DNA from: an uncultured Prevotella sp.
GTDB taxonomy: Bacteria; Bacteroidota; Bacteroidia; Bacteroidales; Bacteroidaceae
Length of the DNA: 64,000 bases
Direction of reading: 5' to 3'
Assembly (NCBI GenBank): GCA_905233425.1
Contig: CAJOEC010000007.1
Location: forward strand, 21,229-85,228
Shown: positions 38,683-48,600 of the stretch, in pieces
Numbering within the stretch: position 1 is the stretch's first letter
Layout of the letters: the number at the start of each line of letters is the position of its first letter
The notes under the pieces: model-generated
Database searches by the model: none
What the model was told of the DNA's origin: nothing
What the model saw: only the letters and a program-made list of their open reading frames with translations
Translations under genes and position numbers: made by a program

Positions 38683-39192
38683 CTAAGAGTTTTCTGCCAT
38701 GTAGATTTTGGCGTACTCCACGTAGTGGGCGGCGTTGTCGGTCTGGCCGGGGCGGGTGGGTTTGAGGTGTTTGGCGGGTACACCGCCCCAGATCTCGTGG
38801 GCGCCGACCTTGGTGTTCTGGAGGACGAGGGCACCGGCGGCGACGATGGCACCCTCGCCAATCTCGCAGCCGTCGAGGAGCGTGGCTCCCATGCCTATGA
38901 GAGCACCGTCGTGGATGGTGCAGGCGTGGACGGTGACGTTGTGGCCTATGGTCACGTCGCTGCCGATGTGGGTGGGGCCGGTGTCGTGGGTGACGTGGAC
39001 GCAGGAACCGTCCTGAACGTTGGTGCGGTCGCCGATGGTGATAGGGGCCACGTCGCCGCGCACCACGGCGTTGAACCACACAGAGCAGTTGTCACCCATG
39101 GTGACATCGCCCACGATAGTTGCGTTTTCGCTGAAATAGCAGTCGCGGCCCCAGCGGGGCGACATGCCTTTGTAAGATTTGATTAATGCCAT
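38683..39192 (-). CDS. Gamma-carbonic-anhydrase-family protein
   Basis: Trimeric left-handed beta-helix protein of 169 aa, starting MALIKSYKGMSPRWGRDCYF. Hexapeptide repeats and the zinc histidines of the family are visible ('CVHVTHDTGPTHIGSDVTIGHNVTVHACTIHDGALIGMG'). YrdA/PaaY-type members often bind metal with weak or no anhydrase activity. Encoded 6 bp after the lipoprotein gene, in its direction. The minus-strand sequence just past the stop, 38682-38598, is open and reads '...DYWSVTIDQIDSSYFGFLERRVH', possibly a relic of another gene. Confidence 0.88.
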   Translation of the reverse strand: MALIKSYKGMSPRWGRDCYFSENATIVGDVTMGDNCSVWFNAVVRGDVAPITIGDRTNVQDGSCVHVTHDTGPTHIGSDVTIGHNVTVHACTIHDGALIGMGATLLDGCEIGEGAIVAAGALVLQNTKVGAHEIWGGVPAKHLKPTRPGQTDNAAHYVEYAKIYMAENS

Positions 39193-39198
39193 TTTTAA

Positions 39199-39633
39199 TT
39201 ATTTTATTTTCCACTGGCCATCGGGCGAGCAGACCATGGGGACAACGATTTCCTCTTGCGAGCCGTTGCCGTAGTTGAGGAGCATGAACACCTGCATGAT
39301 GTTCATCGTGGTGTCCATCTGCGCCCTTATGGCGGTTGCCTGCCTGATGCCCCTGTGCATGTGTTCCTCGGAGTCGATGTATTGCCGGTAGATGCCTATC
39401 ATCTGCTGCCGGTAGTCCTCGGGCAGACTGTCCATGCCTTGTCGAAAGGCCAGAAAACCGTCGTAGTCGCCTGAGAGCAGACGGTCGTAGCAGGCCTGGG
39501 CCACGGCCATGGCCTCGGCTTGTGCCACCTCCTCGGGGGAGAGACTGCTGGAACAAGAAGATATTGTTGCGACAAAGCCGCAACCTACACATAACGCTGC
39601 AAGTTTATGCCTGACAATCTTAATTGACATCAT
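39199..39633 (-). CDS. Hypothetical lipoprotein
   Basis: 144 aa with lipoprotein signal: 'LAALCVGCGFVATISSC' and a Ser-rich +2 region. The mature part is helical with a NTF2/DUF4878-like composition ('AVAQACYDRLLSGDYDGFLAFRQGMDSLP', ending 'EIVVPMVCSPDGQWKIK'), which suits small lipid-anchored NTF2-fold proteins; I cannot assign a function. The hydrophobic core of the signal contains a variant of the GTTGCG palindrome (39566-39584), so part of the signal peptide is repeat-derived. Lies between der and the gamma-carbonic-anhydrase gene on the same strand. Confidence 0.72.
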   Translation of the reverse strand: MMSIKIVRHKLAALCVGCGFVATISSCSSSLSPEEVAQAEAMAVAQACYDRLLSGDYDGFLAFRQGMDSLPEDYRQQMIGIYRQYIDSEEHMHRGIRQATAIRAQMDTTMNIMQVFMLLNYGNGSQEEIVVPMVCSPDGQWKIK

Positions 39634-39653
39634 CTCTAAGTTTCAATGTTCAA

Positions 39654-41051
39654 TCATTTCTGCCTGACGAACACGTTGATTGGCGAGCCAGTGAGCGTCC
39701 AGTTCTCACGTATCTTGTTTTCCAAGAAGCGCTTATATGGTTCCTTGACATACTGCGGCAGGTTGGCGTAGAAGATGAACGTCGGAATCTGCGTGTCGGG
39801 CACCTGGCTGACGTATTTTATCTTCACGTACTTGCCCTTGATCGATGGCGGCGGCGTGGCCTCGATGATGGGCAGCATCACCTCGTTGAGCTTCGTGGTG
39901 CCTATGCGCGCCTTGCGGTTCAGGTAGACCTGCTTCGCCGTCTCGAGCACCTTGAAGATGCGCTGCTTCGTAAGTGCCGAGGTGAAGATGATGGGGAAGT
40001 CGCGGAACGGGGCCATGCGCTCGCGGATGGCGTTCTCGAAGGTGGCGATGGCCACCTGGCTCTTGTCCTCCACGAGGTCCCACTTGTTCACGGCTACTAC
40101 GAGGCTCTTGTTGTTCTTCTGAATGAGCTGGAAGATGTTCATGTCCTGCGCCTCGATGCCTCGTGTGGCATCAATCATCAGTATGCAGACGTCGCTGTTC
40201 TCGATGGCACGGATGGAGCGCATGACGCTGTAGAACTCCAGGTCCTCGGTCACCTTGTTCTTGCGGCGTATGCCGGCGGTGTCGACGAGGTAGAAGTCGA
40301 ATCCGAACTTGTCGTAGCGGGTGTAGATGCTGTCGCGTGTCGTTCCGGCTATCTCGGTGACTATGTTGCGGTCTTCGCCGATGAAGGCGTTGATGATGCT
40401 CGACTTGCCCGCGTTTGGCCTTCCCACGACGGCGAAGCGCGGTATGCCCTCCTCCAGTCCGTCGTCTTTCTTCTCGGGCAGCATCTCCATGATCTTGTCA
40501 AGTAGGTCGCCGGTGCCGCTGCCCGTGGCTGCGCTGACGCACCAAGGGTCGCCGAGGCCCAGCTTGTAGAAGTCGTACTGCCCGTAGAGGTCTTTGCCGT
40601 CGTCGGCCTTGTTGAGCACGAGTATCACGGTAGGAGAGTTGAGTGTTGAGTGTTGAGTGTTGAGAGACTTTACTTTTTCGGCAGAAGAGGTAACGTCTCT
40701 AAACTCTGAACTCTTAACACTAAACTTTCTGAGTATTTGGGCCACGTCCATGTCGAGGTCGGTGACACCGTTCTTGATGTCGCAGAGGAAGAGCACCAGG
40801 TCGGCCTCCTCGGTGGCGATGACCACTTGCTTTCGTATTTCCTCCTCGAAGATGTCGTCGCTGTTTACCACCCATCCGCCGGTGTCGACGACGGAGAACT
40901 CGCGGCCGCACCATTCGCACTTGCCATACTGGCGGTCGCGTGTGGTGCCGGCCTGGTCGCTGACAATGGCCTGGCGGCTGTTCGTCAGTCGGTTGAAAAG
41001 TGTGGACTTACCCACATTGGGCCGCCCCACTATGGCTACTAAGTTTCCCAT
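39654..41051 (-). CDS. der: Ribosome-assembly GTPase Der (EngA) with repeat-encoded insert in G domain 1
   Basis: Essential GTPase with two consecutive G domains and a KH-like C-terminus, acting in 50S maturation. G1 motifs are GRPNVGKST (9-17) and GRPNAGKSS in domain 2; 'VVDTGGW', the 'NKAD' G4 (147-150), 'NKWDLVED' and the C-terminal '[16 protein letters not shown]' are intact. Residues about 110-140, between 'VAQILRK' and '[10 protein letters not shown]', are extra ([13 protein letters not shown]..., NTQHSTLNS) and encoded by two heptamer-repeat blocks (40636-40663, 40701-40729). Total 465 aa against a usual ~437. The insert replaces the short loop before the G4 strand; the frame is open, so the protein is probably functional. 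Confidence 0.93.
   Translation of the reverse strand: MGNLVAIVGRPNVGKSTLFNRLTNSRQAIVSDQAGTTRDRQYGKCEWCGREFSVVDTGGWVVNSDDIFEEEIRKQVVIATEEADLVLFLCDIKNGVTDLDMDVAQILRKFSVKSSEFRDVTSSAEKVKSLNTQHSTLNSPTVILVLNKADDGKDLYGQYDFYKLGLGDPWCVSAATGSGTGDLLDKIMEMLPEKKDDGLEEGIPRFAVVGRPNAGKSSIINAFIGEDRNIVTEIAGTTRDSIYTRYDKFGFDFYLVDTAGIRRKNKVTEDLEFYSVMRSIRAIENSDVCILMIDATRGIEAQDMNIFQLIQKNNKSLVVAVNKWDLVEDKSQVAIATFENAIRERMAPFRDFPIIFTSALTKQRIFKVLETAKQVYLNRKARIGTTKLNEVMLPIIEATPPPSIKGKYVKIKYVSQVPDTQIPTFIFYANLPQYVKEPYKRFLENKIRENWTLTGSPINVFVRQK
40636..40729. repeat. 7-bp repeat blocks inside der
   Basis: Block one: GAGTTGA, GTGTTGA x3, GAGACTT. Block two (about 40701-40729): related AACTCTGAACTCTTAACACT-type sequence. Same family as 13801-13905 and 21938-22020. 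Confidence 0.8.
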
Positions 41052-41079
41052 ATATTATTGTGTATTTGTTTGTTCGACT

Positions 41080-41088
41080 GCAAAATTA
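41080..41088 (-). promoter_or_regulatory. -7 element for der
   Basis: Minus-strand TAATTTTGC, 28 bp before the start codon. No clean -33 TTTG. A single AGTTCGC...GCGAACT palindrome lies at 41168-41186; the rest of 41089-41311 holds no gene. Confidence 0.5.
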
Positions 41089-41311
41089 CACAAAATCGGG
41101 CAGACCGCCAAGCGATTCGCCGATTTTTTCATTCCTTAGTGTCAAAATCGCCTCCGACATGCCAAATAGTTCGCCCGGCGCGAACTGTTTGACGTCCCGG
41201 AGGCCCTTCAGAGCCATCCCTGACCCATCTGTCATTCCGCTCTGAGCGAATAAGTTTTGTTAAAAAATCTCACTTTTAGCAAAGGAAAACGGCAGTTATT
41301 GATTTTATTCG

Positions 41312-41320
41312 TAACTTTGC
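41312..41320 (+). promoter_or_regulatory. -7 element for the zeta-toxin gene
   Basis: TAACTTTGC, 7 bp before ATG 41328, implying a nearly leaderless transcript. Confidence 0.5.
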
Positions 41321-41327
41321 ACCCACG

Positions 41328-41903
41328 ATGGACAAAAACCTGTACATCATCAGTGGCTGTAACGGTGCCGGGAAGACCACGGCATCGTACACGGTGTTGC
41401 CCGAAATCCTCAACTGCAAGGAGTTTGTCAATGCCGATGAGATAGCCCATGGCCTGTCGCCGTTCAACCCCACAAGCGTGGCCATCGAGGCGGGAAGGCT
41501 GATGCTTCAGCGCATTGAGGAGCTTTTAGGCAAACAGGAGACTTTTTCCATTGAGACAACACTGGCCACAAGGACATACCTTAACCTTGTGCGCCGCGCA
41601 AAGGCTTGCGGCTATCGCGTGAGCCTTCTTTTTTTCTGGCTGCGCACACCCGAGCTGGCTATTCAGCGCGTGGCAGAGAGGGTGCAGGGAGGAGGCCACG
41701 ACATACCCATAGAGATTGTGACACGCAGGTATGTCTCGGGTATCACCAACCTGTTCCGACTGTTTATGAAAGAGGTCGACTACTGGGCCATCTACGACAA
41801 CACCATGCGCCACAGGCAGAAAATTGCCTCTGGGCGACTGGGCAAGGAAACCGATGTTTTTGATGAAGAACTATATAGCAATATAAGAAAATATGTCAGA
41901 TAA
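41328..41903 (+). CDS. Zeta-toxin-family kinase
   Basis: P-loop kinase of the zeta-toxin family; known members phosphorylate UDP-N-acetyl sugars and so poison cell-wall synthesis, and others are phage-defence kinases. 191 aa: Walker A GCNGAGKT (10-17), 'NADEIAHGLSPFNP', 'FSIETTLATRTYLNLVRRAKACGYRVSLLFFWLRTPELAIQRV' and the lid arginines in 'VQGGGHDIPIEIVTRRYVSG'. No epsilon antitoxin is seen; a 58-aa frame overlaps the 3' end by 11 bp and is the natural candidate partner. An accessory insertion between der and the decayed AAA/PDDEXK_9 gene. Confidence 0.87.
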   Translation: MDKNLYIISGCNGAGKTTASYTVLPEILNCKEFVNADEIAHGLSPFNPTSVAIEAGRLMLQRIEELLGKQETFSIETTLATRTYLNLVRRAKACGYRVSLLFFWLRTPELAIQRVAERVQGGGHDIPIEIVTRRYVSGITNLFRLFMKEVDYWAIYDNTMRHRQKIASGRLGKETDVFDEELYSNIRKYVR

Positions 41904-42069
41904 AGAATATTTTGAATTCTCCATGAAACTGGACTACGGCCTGCGCTTGGCCGAGCAACGCATGCTTGAGGAAAAGGCCCTAAGAGGCCAGGATCTCATA
42001 GTGTGTGACGCCAACAACAACATCCAGCGCATCCCCGCACGTCAGATTGTGGAGGCATACGCCTATTGA
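41893..42069 (+). CDS. Small protein overlapping the zeta-toxin gene, candidate antitoxin
   Basis: ATG 41893 overlaps the last 11 bp of the zeta-toxin gene; stop at 42067-42069. The 58-aa product (MSDKEYFEFSMKLDYGLRLA, later LIVCDANNNIQRIPARQIVE) has a helix-rich, acidic N-terminal half. Gene overlap and codon use like its neighbour indicate a real gene. I have no family name for it; inference from arrangement is a toxin-neutralising or accessory small protein. Confidence 0.65.
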   Translation: MSDKEYFEFSMKLDYGLRLAEQRMLEEKALRGQDLIVCDANNNIQRIPARQIVEAYAY

Positions 42070-42176
42070 AACTAAGTCCAAGTTCGTGGGATATTCAAAG
42101 CTTGGGAGTGCCGACGTTCTCGTCGGCAAATTCCTGCTTCCCTGTATGCGCGTCAATTAATCGCAAATAGGATTTT

Positions 42177-43708
42177 ATGGGAATATTTATCAACAAGGGG
42201 AACCTTGATTTCAGGGAAGCCCTCAACAGTGAATACGTTGACAAGACTGGGCTTATCGGCGTGGTGAACACCACCCTGTTCACCCGCCAGAAGTTCAGTT
42301 GCGTGACGCGCTGCCGCCGCTTCGGCAAGTCGATGGCGGCACAGATGCTTGCCGCATACTATGACTACTCGTGCGACTCGCGCAGTCTTTTCGCGGGATT
42401 GGAGATAGAGCGGGAGCCATCGTTCGAGAAGCATCTGAACAAGTATCCTGTGCTTTACATCGATATGACCGACTTCATTTCGCGGTTCAAGGGTGATGAC
42501 AGCATCGTCAGCCATATAGACCGTGAGGTGCAGGCCGAGGTGCAGACGGCTTTCCCGGACATTCCTGGCGAAGATGGCGACGACTTGATGGCATTGCTGA
42601 CGCGTATTGTACTGCATACCAACACCCCCTTCTTCTTCATTATCGACGAGTGGGATGCCATCTGCCGTGAGTTCCCTTCTGGTTCGAAGGGCATGGACAG
42701 CTATGTGAACTGGTTGCGCCGTATGTTCAAGAGCGTGACCGCCAACATGGCCTTCGCCGGGGTTTATTTGACAGGCATACTGCCCATCAAGAAGTATGAC
42801 ACGCAGTCGGCACTTAACAATTTCTGGGAATACTCCATGGTGGAGCCTATGAACATGGCTCGTTTCTTCGGTTTCAACAAGGACGAAGTGCGTATGTTGG
42901 CAGAAAAGTACCAGATGAATTTCACCGAGTTGGAGGCATGGTACGACGGATATCAGATAGGCGACGAGAAGTCAATCTTCAATCCCAACTCAGTGATGAT
43001 GGCTATCAATAGTCGCCGCTGCCGCAGTTTCTGGTCTGGCACTTCATCTTTCAATATTGTGTCAGGTTATATAGACATGAATTTCGAGGGTCTGAAGGAC
43101 GACATTGTCAGTATGCTGGCTGGTGAACGCTGCGGGGTAGACCCCACGGGGTTCCAGAACGACCTGAAGGAGGTGCACAGCCGCGACGACGTGCTGACGG
43201 TGCTCATACACCTGGGCTACCTCAGCTACGACTGGCGCGAGAACGAGTGTTACATCCCCAACTATGAGGTGGCGGGCGAGATGGTGAACGCCGTGAAGGC
43301 CGTAAAGTGGCACGTGGCCCCGGCAATGAGGCTGCCGTGACCCGCGCCTTGGAGGCCGCCCACAGCGACGATACGAGCATATTGAACTATAACGACGAGA
43401 ACTCCTTGGCCTGTGTCATTAGCATAGCTTATTACTATGCCAAGAACGACTATCACGTTCACCGTGAATATGCCACGGGCAAAGGGTTCGCCGACTTGGT
43501 GATGATACCGCGCAACGGCATCAACAAGCCCGCCCTCATCGTTGAGCTGAAGAAGGACAAGGATGCCGAGGCGGGAATAGACCAGATAAAGAGACGGAAC
43601 TACCCGCAGAAGGTGGCCGAGTACACCGGCGACATACTTCTCGTCGCCATCAACTATGACACGGAGACAAAGCAGCACACATGCCACATTGAGCAATGGG
43701 CGAAATAA
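42177..43708 (+). pseudogene. AAA-ATPase_like / PDDEXK_9 protein, frameshifted paralogue
   Basis: The first frame (42177-43340) matches the intact gene at 8426 from 'MGIFINKGNLDFREALNSEYVDKTGL' through 'TRCRRFGKS' and 'FFFIIDEWDAI' to 'NYEVAGEMVNAVKAVKWHV', then leaves frame (APAMRLP, stop). The +1 frame resumes 'GNEAAVTRALEAAHSDDTSILNYNDENSL' and carries the nuclease motifs 'FADLVMIPR' and 'LIVELKK' to 43708. Comparison with the intact paralogue shows about 18 codons missing at the junction near 43315-43322, so a deletion of about 50-60 bp destroyed the frame. The two halves could in principle be made separately, but no promoter precedes the second. Confidence 0.82.
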
Positions 43709-43769
43709 TGCCCTTTGCCATAGTGGATTGGGATTCGAGGTATTTGAGCAATCCTAAGTAGGACAGGTG

Positions 43770-44777
43770 TCACGACTTGCGGTGCATCATCTCGGCCATG
43801 TAGTGGCGAAGCTGCTCCTTGCGCCCTTCAGGCACAGCCACGTTTGAGAGGAGATTGTCGGCCTGGTTGAAATAGGAGTTTATCTTTTGCTCGCAGAGTG
43901 CGCGTATCCCTATCTCGTCGTACAGGCGGGTGACGGCATTTATCTTTTCACGCCGTGATGCCGGCGATGGCACGAAGCCTCCGACGGTGTCCTCGTCAAC
44001 AGGCGAGATCCAGCGCATGAGTTCTTCGTGCTGCTGTGGGTTGGCGCGGTTTATGGCGTTTATGAGCATGTATGTCTTCTTGTTGCACATAATGTCGCCT
44101 CCGATGGCCTTGCCGAATACCTTCGGGTCGCCGTAGACGTCGAGCAGATCGTCCTGTAGCTGGAAGGCGAGGCCGAGTTTCTCGCCGACGCTGTAGAGCA
44201 GGTCGGCATCGGTGGGCGAGGCGTCGCCGAGGATGGCTCCAATCTTCAGCGCACAGGCCAGCAGGACGCTGGTTTTCAGGCGTATCATCTCAATGTATTC
44301 GTCTTCGGTGACGTCGAGGCGGGTCTCGAAGTCCATGTCGTACTGCTGTCCCTCGCCAATTTCGAGGGCCGTCTCGGTAAAGAGGTTCATGACGGGTGCG
44401 AGGTAGGCTGTCGGCACCTGCTGCATGCGCTGGTAGGCAAGCACAAGCATGGAGTCGCCTGAGAGGATGGCGGTGTTGGCATTCCATTTCTTGTGCACCG
44501 TCTCATGTCCGCGGCGCAGGTCGGCCTGGTCCATGAGGTCGTCGTGGAGCAGGGTGTAGTTGTGGTAAGTCTCCAGTCCTATGGCGGGCATGATGATGTC
44601 CTCGGGGTTTTCCTTGAAGAGGTTGTAGCCTAAGAGCATGAGCACAGGGCGTATGCGCTTGCCTCCGATGGACAGTACGTATTTCACTGGTTCGTAGAGC
44701 GAGGCGGGCTTGCGGTCGTAGGTCAGGGTGGCAAGCGTCTCGTTGATTGTGGAAAGGATTTGGTCTGAAGTGTACAT
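43770..44777 (-). CDS. Trans-polyprenyl diphosphate synthase (FPP/GGPP/octaprenyl type)
   Basis: Chain-elongating prenyltransferase, 335 aa. First Asp-rich motif DDLMD ('NYTLLHDDLMDQADLRRGHETVH'), second DDLLD ('LAFQLQDDLLDVYGD'), plus 'GGKRIRPVLMLLGYNLF'. Product length cannot be read with certainty; the residues before the first motif ('GLETYHNYTLLHDD') suggest a short-to-medium product such as farnesyl or geranylgeranyl diphosphate. Upstream is a 9-bp microsatellite, then tonB, all on the minus strand. Confidence 0.9.
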   Translation of the reverse strand: MYTSDQILSTINETLATLTYDRKPASLYEPVKYVLSIGGKRIRPVLMLLGYNLFKENPEDIIMPAIGLETYHNYTLLHDDLMDQADLRRGHETVHKKWNANTAILSGDSMLVLAYQRMQQVPTAYLAPVMNLFTETALEIGEGQQYDMDFETRLDVTEDEYIEMIRLKTSVLLACALKIGAILGDASPTDADLLYSVGEKLGLAFQLQDDLLDVYGDPKVFGKAIGGDIMCNKKTYMLINAINRANPQQHEELMRWISPVDEDTVGGFVPSPASRREKINAVTRLYDEIGIRALCEQKINSYFNQADNLLSNVAVPEGRKEQLRHYMAEMMHRKS

Positions 44778-44817
44778 AGTATTTAGGGTTTTTATTGGTT
44801 TGGTCTTTTTGGGGGTT

Positions 44818-44906
44818 ATGGGTCTTATAGGTCTTATAGGTCTTATGGGACTTATGAGTCTTATGAGTCTTATGGGTCTTATGGGTCTTATGGGACTTAT
44901 GGGGCA
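44818..44906. repeat. 9-bp microsatellite between tonB and the polyprenyl synthase
   Basis: About ten nonamers TATGGGTCT, TATAGGTCT, TATGAGTCT, TATGGGACT in direct array, filling almost the whole gap and reaching the tonB stop. Confidence 0.88.
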
Positions 44907-45608
44907 TTATAGTCGGAATACCACTGGGATGCACACTTTTGTGCGGCATGGCTGTCCGTCCTGTATGCCGGCCGTCCAGCGGGGCATCATGCGCAGTACG
45001 CGCACCACTTCGCGGTCGAGTAATGGTGTATGCGACGAGGTGACGATGTGGACGTTGGTTATGGAGCCGTCTTTGTTGACTATGAACTCGGCCACCACTT
45101 TCCCCTGCTGCTTGTTCTCCTGTGCTGTGGGCGGGTATTTCAGGTTTCTGGTGAGCCATTTCATCATCTCTACCGGGCCGCCGGGGAACTGCGGGAGGTC
45201 TTCTACCACGCGGAAGCTCACAGCCTCTTCGTCGTCGGGTGGCGGCGGGAGCATCTCTTCCTCCTCGTCAAGCGGCTGCAGGTCGCCGTCGGGTTCTGTC
45301 TCTATCGTCGGCTCTTCCTGCTGTTGCTCTGTGTCTGGCTCCTCGTCGGCCACAACGAGCCGCGTGGTGGGCTTCGGTTCAGCCTTCGGCAATAGTGCCA
45401 GCTCGTTCTCAGGCCGTAACAGGGGTGAGAGTTCGGGGTCGTTGGCCAGCATGTCGAGCAGATCTGGGTCGTCGAGAGGATCGTCGGGGGTGACGGTGTA
45501 TTCCAGGGCGACGAAAGCGGCGGCGAGGGCCAGGATGAGTCCCAGGAGGAAGCGCTGGTGATACTGGCGCTCCAAGTCGGCGTGTTTTGACTTCTTGGTT
45601 TCTAACAT
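44907..45608 (-). CDS. tonB: TonB-family energy transducer
   Basis: Transmits proton-motive force from the ExbBD complex to outer-membrane transporters. 233 aa: one N-terminal membrane helix ('RFLLGLILALAAAFVALEYTV'), a Pro/Glu-rich periplasmic linker ('DGDLQPLDEEEEMLPPPPDDEE') and the TonB C-terminal domain ('PQFPGGPVEMMKWLTRNLKYPPTAQENKQQGKVVAEFIVNKDGSI', '...RWTAGIQDGQPCRTKVCIPVVFRL'). Its last codons adjoin the 9-bp repeat. exbB/exbD are not in the window. Confidence 0.9.
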   Translation of the reverse strand: MLETKKSKHADLERQYHQRFLLGLILALAAAFVALEYTVTPDDPLDDPDLLDMLANDPELSPLLRPENELALLPKAEPKPTTRLVVADEEPDTEQQQEEPTIETEPDGDLQPLDEEEEMLPPPPDDEEAVSFRVVEDLPQFPGGPVEMMKWLTRNLKYPPTAQENKQQGKVVAEFIVNKDGSITNVHIVTSSHTPLLDREVVRVLRMMPRWTAGIQDGQPCRTKVCIPVVFRL

Positions 45609-45644
45609 TTTTCTGGGGCTTCTGGGACTATTGGGGCTGTGTGA

Positions 45645-48600
45645 TTATTGTTTCATGATCTTGCGGACTGTTCCGTCGCTCATGCGGACGATGTTTAGTC
45701 CGCGCTGCTGCTGTTGCAGTTTGCGGCCGCCTTGGTCGTAGATGGCAATGGGGGCATCCGACGGAGAGGCGACGGGATCGTCGATGGCCGATGGCTCGCG
45801 GTTGCTGATGACGACGGTGCCTCTGTAGAGCAGACCGCCGATGGCAATGCCGCCATAATCGGTGCTGAACTCGGCGCCGTAAGGCTCGGTGATGTACAGT
45901 CCGGACTGTAGCTGCAGCTGGTCAAGGCCGCTGACAGTTCCCCGATCGTAGCCTCTTAGGGTGAGCTTTGTCTGAGTGTCGTAGACCATCAGTTTCTCGT
46001 TCCGTTTTGCTCCTTGTATGGCGTATGTCCCTCCTGTGAGATTCAGCTGAGGCCCGCGTATGCCGCAGTTGCTTCCGAAAAGCCATAGGGCGATGCCCTC
46101 GGTTGATGTGCCGTTGAGTGTGCCCGAACCGATGATGCTGAAATTACGCTCGGAGTAGATGACGTGGTTGCGCACACGTATGTTGTTGTCGCCGACGATG
46201 TTTATTGTCAGCCCCTCGATTTCGCGATTGTCTATTCCTCCGCCTATCAGGCCAGTGGTGTCGTTGAACGAGACGTTGCGCAGCGTCAGCAGCGAGCGGT
46301 CGGGCTCGTATGTGAACTGTCCGCTCTTGTCAACATCTGAGTAGTTGGCATTGGTGACGGCGTCTTCGCCAATGTACATTCCGAAGCTTTTGGGCTTTGC
46401 TATAATCACTTGCCCTTTGTACACCTCTCCCTGCCTGTCAGCTATGCCATAGCCGTTGTTGAAGAGCTTTGACGTGCCCCAGTTAGGTTCCACTATACGT
46501 ATGTTGCCGCTTGTCTTTATAGATGTCAGCTGGTCCATGGAGGGATTTCCTTCCGAGCCTTTGCACGTGATGCTGGCGTTCCCTTCCACGGTTATACTTT
46601 CGTCGTTCTTGCCCAAGCTGTTTCCTGATATCGCCCCCTGGCCTGTCACGGTGATGTTGTCGGTGAAGGTAATTCCCGCCCTTGTGCCCACGAGCATGGT
46701 GAAGTACCGGGCAGTGGCTTCGATTGTGCCGTTGCCTCGGAATGTGTTGTCCACCCTTCCTGTCTTTTTGGGGTTGTTCACCTTGAAGAATGCGGCTGCC
46801 GTGGTGTTGAACTTGCAGTCGCCGTTGACTACTATCTGCAGCCCGTCGCACTCGCTTTCGATAATGTTTGTCTCGGCATCGGTGGTGAGCGAGAAGTTGT
46901 CGAGTGTGAGCGTCTTGTTGGCCTCGTTGAAATTCATGAACTGCGTGGTGCTGATGTAGGGCGAGCCTACGCCCTGCGTGTTGCAGTTGTCAATCTCCAC
47001 GCCCATGATTCTCACTCCGTAGCGCTGTGTCACCTGGCGGAAGGTTACCTCCTCGGTCACCTCGCGGCCGCCGTTTTGCCTGATGCACTTTGCCTCAGGG
47101 TCGAAATAGCAGCAGACGGGTGAGAAGAAATTCATGCCGTTGAGCGTCAGATTCGGAGTGCTGATGCTCTTGTATCCTCCGTAGAAAGTGTGTGTGGTTG
47201 CTGTCTGTCTGTCAGAAGCCGTCAGCGTCAGTCCTCCTCCCACGGTGTCGATGAAGCCGTATGTTGTGCCCTTGGCGTTGAGCATGGCGCAGGCCACGGT
47301 GAACATGTCTTTTGAAGCGGTATAGATAGCCGATTCTCCCGTTGCCTCGATGCTTAGTGTGCCTGGGCCGGTGAGTGTGCCGCCGGACATTGCGACGATG
47401 CCGCTATCGTGCACGATGCTGTTCGCGCCGCTGACATGGATGGTGAAGCCTGGTTCGTTGATGTAGATGGCGCCAGATTGGTTGTAGCCTTGGTATGGGA
47501 CTTTGTGTATTGCTATGTCGCTCAGCGATAGTGTCTTCGTCGCGGCATTGTAGCTGATGCTTCCCGTGCCTGTCAGTCCGTCGATGGCAATGTCGGCACA
47601 GTTCAAGTTGTTCAGGTTGTGTCCCAGGATTGCGATGGGGTAGATGGTCGTGGGCACGTCGATGCGCACCTCTCGGGCTGTAGTGCCGTCGTTACGGTCG
47701 AAACTGCCAGTGGCATGTCGCCAGGCGGCCCCGTTGGCACAGTCGACATTTCCCATGGCGCAGCCCGCGAAGGCGGCGACAGCCCTGAACGAGCCGACCG
47801 CCGATGATGAGTACACTCTCACGCGGGCGTTGTCGATGGCTAAGTAGGAGTTCATCCCGTCGCCGTAAATGCCCTGTGTGGCGGCGTCCACCTCCACAAC
47901 AAGTCCGCTGAGCGTCAGTGTGTAGCCGTAGTTGGGGTCTCCGCCCTGGTAGATGCCGCCCGCGTTGCCTTTCACAATCAGCTGCCCGCCGGCATTTCCT
48001 GCGCCGATAATGCTGGTGCTGGTGTGCAGGCTGAAGACATTGCTGCCAGTGGTGTTGATGGTATTGGGGCCAATGACGGCGATTGTCATACGCCCGACGT
48101 TCTCGTTGCGTATGGCCGGGCAGCCAGTAGTCCTCACCACGCTACTGTCAAGGGTGAGTACATGGCTCCGTCCGTCGTACTTTATCCTGCCTTTCATCAG
48201 TCCGGTGCTGGAATGGGCGATGGTCTGAACAGTGTCCGTTCGCTGCACATCGACGATGTAGCGGCCTAAGTACAGGCTTCCCTGAATGAGTACTTGCTGG
48301 GCTTTCTTGATGCTGTTGGGCAGATGGAGGCTCATTGATTTTGTGTCGTAAGCCTCGCCGCCAGTGGCGATGACCGACCTGAACGTGAGTCCCTTTAACG
48401 ACTCTATGCACGAGCGCAGCGTGTCCTTAGTCTGTGCTGTCACCTCAGCGGTGACAATGTCGAGCGAGCTGTTGCTGTCGCCCTTGACGGCCCACCCTTC
48501 GCTGGCCATTTTCACGTAGCAGTCGCTGATGCGCAAGGCGCTGCCGCCAATGACGCGCAGGGCGGCATAGTCGGCTATGGAGTCTTTCTTGTTCTTCTTG

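Noticed and set aside
38598..38861. 87-aa minus-strand gene next to the gamma-carbonic-anhydrase gene
   Set aside because: Most of it overlaps the enzyme gene in another frame; only the C-terminal 28 codons look protein-like, so at best a relic.
44503..45159. 218-aa minus-strand frame with HKTHKTYK repeats
   Set aside because: It is the translation of the intergenic 9-bp array joined to out-of-frame tonB and polyprenyl synthase sequence.
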